NCBI GenBank assembly: GCA_963841455.1
Contig: CAWJCU010000001.1
Coordinates: 1-64,000, forward strand
Direction of reading: 5' to 3'
From: JAWVFM01 sp963841455
GTDB lineage: Bacteria > Actinomycetota > Thermoleophilia > Solirubrobacterales > 70-9
Length of the DNA: 64,000 nt
The notes under the pieces were generated by a model. That model made no database searches and was not told the DNA's origin. It was given only the letters and a program-made list of their open reading frames with translations. Shown here one piece after another: positions 34,368 through 41,221 of this stretch (the first letter of the stretch is position 1; each line of letters starts with the position of its first letter). The position numbers were made by a program, and so were the translations under genes.

Positions 34368-35449
34368 CACTGACTTTCCTTTCGGTATGCGTCGATCAGG
34401 ATCTCTGCAACCTCGTCCCGGCTGAACTCGTGGGGAGGCTTCTCCCCGTTCTCCAGCATCTCCCGCACCTTCGTGCCCGACAGGAACAGGTGCGACTCCT
34501 GCGGGTGGGGGCAGGTCTTCGCCGAGCCCATGCCCTCGCACTCGTGGCACCAGAAGGTGTGCTCGAAGAAGAGGGGCGTGATGCCCAGCTCGGCGATGTC
34601 GATGTCGTCGAAGATCCGCTGGGCGTCGTAGGTGCCGTAGTAGTCGCCGACACCGGCGTGGTCGCGGCCGACGATGAAGTGGGTGCAGCCGTAGTTGCGG
34701 CGGATGATCGCGTGGAGCACAGCCTCGCGCGGGCCCGCGTAGTGCATCTTGCCGGGGTTCACGCCCAGCATCACGTGCTCGGGGTGGTAGTAGTTCTCCA
34801 TCAGCACCTCGTAGCAGCGCATCCGCACGTCGGCGGGAATGTCGCCGGGCTTCGTCTCCCCGATCAGCGGGTGGATGTAGAGCCCGTCGCAGATCTCGAG
34901 CGCGGCCTTGGTGAGGTACTCGTGGGCACGGTGGATGGGGTTGCGGGTCTGGAAGGCGACGATTCGCTTCCAGCCGCGCTCCTCGAACGCGGCCTTCGAC
35001 TCGGCCGGCGTCAGGTAGCGGCGCATGAACGCCTCGTCGTGGTCAGGAAGCGCGTCGGCCTCGATCTCGCCGGCCACGCAGCGCTCTCCCTCGCGGTAGA
35101 TGGCGGCGACGCCGGGGTGCTCCTGGTCGGTCGTGCGGTAGACGTTCTCGGCCTCGAGCTCCAGATCGCGCTCGAAGACCTCGCTGACGTTGAGGCGCCC
35201 GAGCGCCTTGCCGTTCGGCGCCGCCAGCTCGACGACGTCGCCGGGGCCGCACTCGAGATCGGTCGCGAGCGTGATCGGGATCGGCCAGTACTCGCCGGAG
35301 GTGAGGCGCATCGACTCGCAGGCAGAGCGCCAGTCGTCGGCGCCCATGAAACCGCGAAGAGGCGCGAAGCCTCCGTTGGCGAGCAGCTCGAAGTCCGAGG
35401 CCTGGCGCGCGGTGAGCTTCAGCGCCAGACCGGTTTCGGCGCTACCCAT
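34367..35449 (-). CDS. sat: ATP sulfurylase (sulfate adenylyltransferase)
   Basis: 360 residues. FQTRNPIHRAHEYLTKAALE, GPREAVLHAIIRRNYGCTHF and IVGRDHAGVGDYYG contain the QTRNP and GRDHAGVG active-site motifs. CHECEGMGSAKTCPH is a zinc-type Cys cluster seen in the homomeric bacterial/archaeal type, here near the C-terminus followed by LSGTKVREML. It activates sulfate to APS. Overlaps cysH by 8 bp and cysC by 1 bp. Confidence 0.96.
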   Translation of the reverse strand: MGSAETGLALKLTARQASDFELLANGGFAPLRGFMGADDWRSACESMRLTSGEYWPIPITLATDLECGPGDVVELAAPNGKALGRLNVSEVFERDLELEAENVYRTTDQEHPGVAAIYREGERCVAGEIEADALPDHDEAFMRRYLTPAESKAAFEERGWKRIVAFQTRNPIHRAHEYLTKAALEICDGLYIHPLIGETKPGDIPADVRMRCYEVLMENYYHPEHVMLGVNPGKMHYAGPREAVLHAIIRRNYGCTHFIVGRDHAGVGDYYGTYDAQRIFDDIDIAELGITPLFFEHTFWCHECEGMGSAKTCPHPQESHLFLSGTKVREMLENGEKPPHEFSRDEVAEILIDAYRKESQ

Positions 35450-36218
35450 TTATTCCGCACTCGGTCCGGTCGGTCCCGGCCCAGCGGCCGGCTCTTGCGT
35501 CCTCGCCCTCGCCGGGCACAGAGGTGCAGGGCATGCATCCGATCGACGGATACCCCTGGTCGTGAAGTGGGTTGTAGGGCACGTGGTGATCCTTTATGTA
35601 AGTCCAGACTTGCTTGTCTTCCCAGTCCGCCAGGGGGTTGAGCTTCCAGCGGTCGAACCGCACGTCCCAGCCGAACCGCCGCGCGCCTGCGCGGGTCTTG
35701 GAGTCGATTCTGCGGACGCCTGAGACCCAGCAATCGACCCCCTCGAGGGCGCGCCGCATGGTAGCGACCTTGCGCGGGGCGCAGCATTCGTCGTCCTGGC
35801 GCCACTCGCCGTTGGCCCATCTCTCGACGAGCCCGGGAGGGTTGTCCTGAACATACCGGTCGAACTCGATCCCGAAGTGCTCGGCGAGCCGGTCCCGGGT
35901 CGCGTAGGTCTCCGGGAAGAACAGCTCGGTATCGATGTAGAAGAAGTGGGAGTCGGGGGCGAGGCGGTGCGCCATGTCGACGATCACCGAGCTGGTCTTC
36001 TGGAACGAGACCGCGAAGGCGAGCCCGTCGCCGAAGGTCTCGATCGCCCACGCGATTGCCTCCTCGGCGCCCATCTCCTCGACCTCGGCTGAGATCCGCT
36101 CGGGATCGACGACCTTGCCGTCGATCGTGGGAACCACCTTGTGCCCGTTGCCGTTCCTGGTTGGCTCGGCCAGATCGAGGGCGCGAACGCGCTCGGCTTG
36201 AAGCGTCATACCGCGCAC
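35442..36218 (-). CDS. cysH: Adenylylsulfate (APS) reductase, thioredoxin-dependent
   Basis: 258 residues (ATG 36218, or 36209 for MTLQAERV). AVSFQKTSSVIVDMAHRLAP is the PAPS/APS-binding loop. DDECCAPRKVATM and YPSIGCMPCTSV form the CC...CxxC set that ligates a 4Fe-4S cluster, marking the APS-using branch. The reactive Cys near the C-terminus is in RTECGING. It reduces APS to sulfite. Overlaps sir (13 bp) and sat (8 bp). Confidence 0.95.
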   Translation of the reverse strand: MRGMTLQAERVRALDLAEPTRNGNGHKVVPTIDGKVVDPERISAEVEEMGAEEAIAWAIETFGDGLAFAVSFQKTSSVIVDMAHRLAPDSHFFYIDTELFFPETYATRDRLAEHFGIEFDRYVQDNPPGLVERWANGEWRQDDECCAPRKVATMRRALEGVDCWVSGVRRIDSKTRAGARRFGWDVRFDRWKLNPLADWEDKQVWTYIKDHHVPYNPLHDQGYPSIGCMPCTSVPGEGEDARAGRWAGTDRTECGING

Positions 36219-38086
36219 TCCCCCTCGCCGCGCTCGACCTTGTAGGGCTCGGAGCGGTTCCAGTCGACGAACTGGTCGAGCGTGGAGAGGCTGAACTCGA
36301 CCGGCATCGTGAGGTCGGAGACCTCCTCCTCGAAGCGACTCGGGCTGACGCGGTCGACGAAGGCGTTGAACTCCTCACCGTCGGAGCGCTCGGCCTCGTA
36401 GAGGCGCAGCCAACGCTCAACGGCATCCGGAACGCGCTTCGCCGGCAACCTCGACTTGAGGCGGTGGCCGTAGACGACCTCACCGCCCTCGTAGTTGCCG
36501 CCGACGTGAGGGATGTAGGCGGGGATCTGCTTGTCGCCGACCTTCAACGAGGCGCCGTAGAAGCCGATATTCGCGATGTGGTGCTGGCTGCACCCGTTGG
36601 GGCAGCCCGACATCTTGATATGGACGCGCCGGGTGAGCGGATCGGTGATGCTCATCGACTCGACGCGCTCCTGGACCGCCTCGTTGAGGCCCATCGAGGC
36701 GGTGATCCCGAGCTTGCAGCTGTCGGTTCCGGGGCAGCTCACGACGTCGGCGATCTCGCTCGCGCCGGCCTCGGCGAGGCCCAGCTCCGCGAGGCGGGTC
36801 CAGGTGTCGTAGAGGGCCTCGTCGCGGATCCAGCGCAGAACCAGGTTCTGCTGCACCGTTGTCCGGGCGTAACCGCCGGTGAACTCGCGCATGATCACCG
36901 CGAGGCCGCGGAGCTGCTCGGGGGTGAGGTCGCCGCGGGTGACCTTGACGGTCACCGCGGAGAAGCCGTCCTGGCGCTGGGGTTGCACGTTCGACGCGGC
37001 GAAGCGGTCGAACTCGGAGTGATCGCCGTTCGGGCTTTGAGGGCTGGCCGGTGGCGCGGGGGCGTTGGCCTCCTCGTCGTGCTCGAGCAGAAGGTGCTCG
37101 ATCGCGAAGTCGCGCTCGGCGACCCAGTCGCCGTTCAGCTCTTCCTCAACCATCTCGCGGAACGCGTCGATGCCGATCTTGTCGATCAGGACCTTGATAC
37201 GCGCACGGGCGCGATTGACCCGCAACCACTCCTGGCGATCGAAGAGCCGGAAGACGGCTTCCGAGACCTTCAGGTAGTCGCCGTTGTCGAGCTCGACGAA
37301 GTCGTAGAGGGTCGGGGCGACCCGGGGCATGATCGAGGTGCCGCCACCAACGCGGATCTCGACCCCGCGAACGCCGTCGCGCACGCGCGGGATGAAGCCG
37401 ATGTCGTGGATACCCGTGATCGCGACGTCCTCGTCGGTGGCGGTGAAGGCCGTCTTCACCTTTCGCGGCATCAGTTGCGTGGTGGGGTGGCGCACGAAGT
37501 AGCGGACGTAGGCGCCCGCGTAGGGGGTGATGTCGAACAGCTCGCCCTCGGTGATCCCGGCGAACGGGTCGCCCGTCACGTTGCGGACGGTGTTGCCGCA
37601 ACCCTCGCGTGACGACAACCCGGCGTCGGAGATGCGGCGGATCAGCTTGGCCGCGTCGGGCAGCGGGACGTGATGGATCTGGATGTTCTGGCGCGTGGTG
37701 ATATGCCCCTTGCCAAGGGGTGCGTAGTCGGAGATGACGTCGGCGAACGTCTCCATCTGCTCCGGGGTGATCCCGCCCATCGGGAGCTTCACGCGGATCA
37801 TCTGGACGTCGGGCTGGCGCTGGCCGTACACGCCCTGCTTGAGACGGAAGCCGATGAACTGGTCCTCGGCGATCTGGCCGTCGAGGAACCGGCCGGCCTC
37901 GGTGTCGAAGTCGTCGAACTCGCGCTCGAGGAGGGGGATCACGTGCCCCGGGACGTCCTCGTAGACCTCCGGGTTCTCGAGCGACCCGCGCCGGCCCTTG
38001 CCCTTCTGGGGCTTGGCGAGGTCCTGGTCGAGCTCAGCCGGGTCGGCGGCAGGCTTGGGCTTCGCGGGCGCGGACGTCGGCTCCAT
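36206..38086 (-). CDS. sir: Ferredoxin-dependent nitrite/sulfite reductase family, sulfite reductase likely
   Basis: 626 residues, intact. N-terminal basic region (KPQKGKGRRGSLENPEV) then two ferredoxin-like half-domains (FIGFRLKQGVYGQRQPDVQM; GFSAVTVKVTRGDLTPEQLR). Siroheme/4Fe-4S ligands are in VVSCPGTDSCKLGITAS and KMSGCPNGCSQHHIANIGF. Nitrite and sulfite reductases share these motifs; the overlapping cysH-sat-cysC genes make sulfite the substrate. First gene of the operon. Upstream an AATCC-N6-GGATT repeat could be its operator. Confidence 0.94.
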   Translation of the reverse strand: MEPTSAPAKPKPAADPAELDQDLAKPQKGKGRRGSLENPEVYEDVPGHVIPLLEREFDDFDTEAGRFLDGQIAEDQFIGFRLKQGVYGQRQPDVQMIRVKLPMGGITPEQMETFADVISDYAPLGKGHITTRQNIQIHHVPLPDAAKLIRRISDAGLSSREGCGNTVRNVTGDPFAGITEGELFDITPYAGAYVRYFVRHPTTQLMPRKVKTAFTATDEDVAITGIHDIGFIPRVRDGVRGVEIRVGGGTSIMPRVAPTLYDFVELDNGDYLKVSEAVFRLFDRQEWLRVNRARARIKVLIDKIGIDAFREMVEEELNGDWVAERDFAIEHLLLEHDEEANAPAPPASPQSPNGDHSEFDRFAASNVQPQRQDGFSAVTVKVTRGDLTPEQLRGLAVIMREFTGGYARTTVQQNLVLRWIRDEALYDTWTRLAELGLAEAGASEIADVVSCPGTDSCKLGITASMGLNEAVQERVESMSITDPLTRRVHIKMSGCPNGCSQHHIANIGFYGASLKVGDKQIPAYIPHVGGNYEGGEVVYGHRLKSRLPAKRVPDAVERWLRLYEAERSDGEEFNAFVDRVSPSRFEEEVSDLTMPVEFSLSTLDQFVDWNRSEPYKVERGEGECAV

Positions 38087-38104
38087 GCCGACGCAGTATT
38101 ACAG

Positions 38105-38120
38105 AATCCTGATTGGGATT
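38105..38120. promoter_or_regulatory. AATCC-N6-GGATT inverted repeat upstream of sir
   Basis: A 5-bp inverted repeat around TGATTG in the AT-richer stretch 18-35 bp upstream of the sir ATG. It has the same overall spacing (N6) as the TTGACC/GGTCAA site near the Rrf2 gene, though the arms differ. Candidate operator for the sulfate operon. Confidence 0.4.
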
Positions 38121-38147
38121 ACCCGGTTTTAGCCCGCCCCCCACGGC

Positions 38148-38193
38148 CGAACGTCCCGGAGTGGGCCCTATAGCGGGTGTTCCGGGACGTTCG
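38148..38193 (+). repeat. Dispersed 46-bp palindrome, copy A (solo)
   Basis: Arms CGAACGTCCCGGA (38148-38160) and TCCGGGACGTTCG (38181-38193), perfect over 13 bp; the loop holds CCTATAGCGGGTG. Lies between dodecin and sir with no nuclease-family gene. Homologous copies at 54228, 62105 and 63001 have the same orientation and outer arms. No T-run. Confidence 0.9.
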
Positions 38194-38206
38194 GTGTGTC
38201 TGGCGG

Positions 38207-38416
38207 TTAGTCGACGTCGCTTCCCTCGATGACGAACGCGACCCGTACGTGGGCGCGGTACTCGTCGAGGTTGTCGCCGCGGATTCCGGTCGAGACGATG
38301 TCGATCGCTCGAATGTTCCGCAGCGACGACTGGGCCGACGCCAGCGCCTGCTTCGCGGCGTCGTCAGTCGACGTCTTCGAGCTTCCAACAAGCTCGATGA
38401 TCTTCACTACAGCCAA
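38207..38416 (-). CDS. Dodecin flavin-storage protein
   Basis: 69 residues from TTG 38416 behind GAGGAGGAG. VVKIIELVGSSKTSTDDAAK, ALASAQSSLRNIRAIDIVST and YRAHVRVAFVIEG are the dodecin fold: a small beta sheet wrapped on one helix that assembles into a dodecamer storing FMN/riboflavin. The position usually occupied by the flavin-stacking Trp reads Arg/Ala here (LRNIRAIDI), so the ligand may be different (CoA or flavin). Precedes palindrome A. Confidence 0.9.
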   Translation of the reverse strand: MAVVKIIELVGSSKTSTDDAAKQALASAQSSLRNIRAIDIVSTGIRGDNLDEYRAHVRVAFVIEGSDVD

Positions 38417-38491
38417 GGTCTCCTCCTCGTGCAGGGGATGATGGTGAGTCAGTTCTATCCGTAATCGAGGGCCGGCGCAGCCGCGGTGCCG

Positions 38492-38737
38492 TCAGGTCCC
38501 GCGCCACTGCGCCGGCAGGCCCCACCCGCCGCCCGCGATCTGGCGCGCCGCGACGCCCTCGCGGAGGGCCGCGGCCTGCCAGGCGCTCGGGCGAGAGGAG
38601 GGCTCAGCGGCCGGCGCGGTGTCGGTGAGGAACTGCTCCAGGGCGGCCGCGATCGCCGCCGCCTCGCTCGCGGAGGCGTCGGGCGCCGAGATCTCGATCC
38701 GCGGTCTGGGCGGGCGCCGCTTGCCGTTCGCGGGCAT
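38492..38737 (-). CDS. Acyl-CoA carboxylase epsilon-subunit-like (AccE-like)
   Basis: 81 residues from ATG 38737. Basic start (KRRPPRPRIEISAP), a helix SEAAAIAAALEQFLTDTAPA, a Pro/Ser linker and a C-terminal helix with Trp (SAWQAAALREGVAARQ). This is the plan of actinobacterial AccE/PccE subunits, which tether the biotin-carboxylase and beta subunits. The beta-subunit gene lies 2.5 kb upstream on the same strand, separated by nuclease-family copy 2 and two plus-strand genes. Assignment moderately sure. Confidence 0.6.
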   Translation of the reverse strand: MPANGKRRPPRPRIEISAPDASASEAAAIAAALEQFLTDTAPAAEPSSRPSAWQAAALREGVAARQIAGGGWGLPAQWRGT

Positions 38738-38761
38738 GCGCCGAGCGTACCGGCGCGCGAG

Positions 38762-38790
38762 TTGACAGGCCGCCACGCCGGGTTTAGGGG
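38762..38790 (+). promoter_or_regulatory. Sigma-70-type promoter candidate
   Basis: A perfect -35 TTGACA (38762-38767), a 17-bp spacer and TAGGGG (38785-38790) as a weak -10, followed by AAGGAGG and ATG 38819. One of the few near-consensus promoters in the window. Confidence 0.4.
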
Positions 38791-38818
38791 CGGCGGGTCT
38801 CGACAAGGAGGTTCGAAG

Positions 38819-39211
38819 ATGCGATTCCTACGGAAGGGTGCCCTGTGCGCCGCCCTGATCAGCGTCGCGGCATTGGGGTGGGCCGCCGTTTCGGTTGGAC
38901 AAGCGAAGAAGATCGCCGTCCACGGGGTGATCCAGATCGACGACGTGCGCGGTCAGCTGATCAGCTTCTCGGGGCAGATCACCTCCGACGTCAAGGGCTG
39001 CATCAAGAATCGGGACGATGGCCAGCTGCTCTTCAGGAACGACTCGACGGGCGTCGTGAGCCGACTCGGCGGCATCGCGACCGACAGACACGGCAACTGG
39101 GCACGCAGCAACGTTCACGGCGGACTGGGGACCTTCGCGGCCGATTTCCCGAAGAGGACGGTGAAGCACAAGACCTGCAAGGCCTCGCAGGCTAAGGTCC
39201 ACTTTCCGTAG
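38819..39211 (+). CDS. Small secreted protein, unknown
   Basis: 130 residues from ATG 38819 behind AAGGAGG. Signal peptide MRFLRKGALCAALISVAALG, cut near VGQA-KK. The mature part is beta-rich (IAVHGVIQIDDVRGQLISFS) with two cysteines (KGCIKN, KTCKA) probably in a disulfide, and basic ends. No known domain recognised. A -35-like TTGACA precedes it. Confidence 0.7.
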   Translation: MRFLRKGALCAALISVAALGWAAVSVGQAKKIAVHGVIQIDDVRGQLISFSGQITSDVKGCIKNRDDGQLLFRNDSTGVVSRLGGIATDRHGNWARSNVHGGLGTFAADFPKRTVKHKTCKASQAKVHFP

Positions 39212-39222
39212 CCCCGGCAGCG

Positions 39223-40158
39223 ATATTCGATCGAGCCGCCGTCCTCGAGGCGGTCCCGCCCGCCGACGCCATCCAGCGTACGCGCGAGGCGTTCAGCCGC
39301 CACGCCCGCGGCGAGTGGGTGATGCCGGCGAAGGTCTACGTCGACGCGCCCCCGCACGGTGACTTCAGGGCGATGCCCGCGCGGGGCGCCGGGCTCGCGA
39401 TCCTGAAGTGGGTGACGTCGTTCCCGCGGAATGTCGAGCGCGGTCTGCCGGCGGTAACCGGGGCGTTACTCGTATCGAGCGCCGAGACCGGCGAGCTGCT
39501 CGCGGTTCTCGATTGCGCGACCGTCACCTCGTTGCGAACAGGCGCCGCGGCCGCGGTCTCGGCCCGCGTGCTCGCCGCCGAGGGAGCCTCGACAGTGGGC
39601 GTTATCGGGTGCGGCGTGAACGGGGCGTGGGCGGCGCGCTGCCTCGTAGCGGCCGGCTATGGCCCGGGGGTCTGCTTCGATTCGCGCGCGGAGGCGGCAG
39701 ACGCGGTGGCATCCGACCTCGGATGGCGGACCGGGTCAGCGAGGGAGGCGGCCGCACAGGACGTCGTTGTCTCCGTGACACCCGGCTCCGAACCGGTGAT
39801 CCTCGCCTCGGACCTTCGCGAGGGGCAGCACCTCGCCGTCCTGGGGGCCGACGCCGCCGGCAAGTCCGAGGTCGAGCTCGAGGCGCTTGCGCGCTGCCGG
39901 CTCTACTGCGACGATTGGGAGCAGGCTTCGCGAGGGGGTGAGTTGTCCTCCGCGGTGTCCGCGGGGCGAGTGAGCAGCGAGGAGGTAACCGAGCTCGGGG
40001 CCGTGTTGACGGGACGGGCGAGCGGTCGTACCGGCGAGGACGACATCACGCTCTTCGACTCCACGGGCCTCGCGATCCAGGATCTAGGAATCGCAGGGGC
40101 GGTGCTCGAGGCCTGGCGGGCGGGTCGAGTGGACCCGTCGGCGACCATCGAGCTTTGA
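39223..40158 (+). CDS. Ornithine cyclodeaminase/mu-crystallin family protein
   Basis: Homology begins upstream of the first ATG (39319): FDRAAVLEAVPPADAIQRTR, then GEWVMPAKVYVDAPPHGDFR with the Lys, SLRTGAAAAVSARVLA, and the Rossmann VGVIGCGVNGAWAARCLVAA. Only ATA/non-standard codons precede the homologous N-terminus, so the start is either unusual or hidden by an indel; about 310 residues. The family deaminates ornithine or reduces cyclic imines with NAD(P)H. Single gene; substrate unknown. Confidence 0.82.
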   Translation: MFDRAAVLEAVPPADAIQRTREAFSRHARGEWVMPAKVYVDAPPHGDFRAMPARGAGLAILKWVTSFPRNVERGLPAVTGALLVSSAETGELLAVLDCATVTSLRTGAAAAVSARVLAAEGASTVGVIGCGVNGAWAARCLVAAGYGPGVCFDSRAEAADAVASDLGWRTGSAREAAAQDVVVSVTPGSEPVILASDLREGQHLAVLGADAAGKSEVELEALARCRLYCDDWEQASRGGELSSAVSAGRVSSEEVTELGAVLTGRASGRTGEDDITLFDSTGLAIQDLGIAGAVLEAWRAGRVDPSATIEL

Positions 40159-40223
40159 CGTGAGCGCCGCGGCGGATCAGACGGAGGTTCGCGTCTCGAC
40201 CCCCGAGCTGCGCTGGAACGGCG

Positions 40224-41126
40224 CTATGCGGCGCGGCGAGACGCGACCACCCGAAGCGTCGCCTCGACATAGAGCGGGTCGTGGCGCACCTGGGCGTGCG
40301 TGAAGCGCAGGACCGTGAGACCGGCCGCCGTGAACGTCTGATCGCGGAAGCGGTCGCGCGCCTGCTGGGCGGGAGTTCGGTGGTAGCGCAGACCGTCGGT
40401 CTCGACGACGAGGCCGAGGCCCTGCCAGTAGAAATCGACCCGGAAGCCATGGGTGTGGTGCTGGGTCAGGGGCATCGGGAGCCCGGCCCGCATGGCCAGC
40501 GGGACGAAGGCGCGCTCCAGCTCCGAGTCAGTCAGGGTGAAGGTGGCTCGGTCGAGGAGGCGACGGAGCCGGGCGACGCCGGGGACGCCGTCTCTCTCGG
40601 CGATCTCCGTGCGCAGCGCCTCGGGGTCGATGAGGGCGAGCTTGTCCGCTTGGTTGATCGCTGCCTCCAACTGGCGGGGGCCGAAGCGGGTTGCAAGGTC
40701 GATGAGTGTGCGCACGGGGCTGGTTAGGGGGATGGCGTGGTGGCTCGTGAGATCTCGCGCGAGGTCCTTGCGCCGGTGGACGGCCAGGCTGGGCTGGCGG
40801 ATTCGCCGGTTGGCGGGCACCGAGACCGTGATCGGGCCCAAATGGTCCGGTTGCATCTGCCAGAGCACCGCGGCGCTCTGGCCGTCGAGGCCGGCGCCCG
40901 GGCCGCACGCGAGGACAGCGGCCATCCACTCTCCGAAGCTGGTGTCGTCCGGGCGCCCGATGCAATAGACGCCTCGATACCGGGTGGAGTGAAGGCGACC
41001 CCGGCCAAGCCGATGCCGAATCGCCTCAGAGCTCAGCCCCCGCGCGAGCAACTGCCAACGCGCAACCCGCCCGTGCTGCTTCGCAGCAAGCGCCCAAACG
41101 GACGAGTGGTCACTTATGGGGTCCAC
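40224..41126 (-). CDS. AbiEi-type winged-helix plus DUF559/Vsr-like nuclease domain, copy 2
   Basis: 300 residues from GTG 41126 (VDPISDHSSVWALAAKQHGR). Winged helix (RVARWQLLARGLSSEAIRHR, STRYRGVYCIGR), helical middle (SPVRTLIDLATRFGPRQLEA), and the DUF559 domain GFRVDFYWQGLGLVVETDGL, RYHRTPAQQARDRFRDQTFT, VLRFTHAQV with Asp/Glu positions kept. Intact. Its start codon is in the loop of a long palindrome. Sits between the carboxylase beta gene and genes that may once have been next to it. Only distantly similar to copy 1. Confidence 0.85.
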   Translation of the reverse strand: MDPISDHSSVWALAAKQHGRVARWQLLARGLSSEAIRHRLGRGRLHSTRYRGVYCIGRPDDTSFGEWMAAVLACGPGAGLDGQSAAVLWQMQPDHLGPITVSVPANRRIRQPSLAVHRRKDLARDLTSHHAIPLTSPVRTLIDLATRFGPRQLEAAINQADKLALIDPEALRTEIAERDGVPGVARLRRLLDRATFTLTDSELERAFVPLAMRAGLPMPLTQHHTHGFRVDFYWQGLGLVVETDGLRYHRTPAQQARDRFRDQTFTAAGLTVLRFTHAQVRHDPLYVEATLRVVASRRAA

Positions 41127-41153
41127 AGCCCCTACAAGTGACCACTCGTTTGG
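41094..41153. repeat. 60-bp palindrome containing the start codon of nuclease-family copy 2
   Basis: Arms AGTGGTCACTT (41105-41115) and AAGTGACCACT (41136-41146) are perfect and continue as CCAAACG (41094-41100) with CGTTTGG (41147-41153), interrupted on the left by a 4-bp GACG insert. The GTG start (41124-41126, minus strand) is in the 20-nt loop, between GGGG and CCCC. Confidence 0.88.
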
Positions 41154-41221
41154 CTTTCGCCCCCCTCGCTGCCTACCGGAAACGTCTGCGCCCGGACCGG
41201 GCCGGAGCGGAACGCCGCGCG

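Noticed and set aside
38148..38193. Palindromes A, B and D as ordinary Rho-independent terminators
   Set aside because: None is followed by a T-run, all four copies share sequence, length and orientation irrespective of neighbouring gene direction, and two overlap coding ends.
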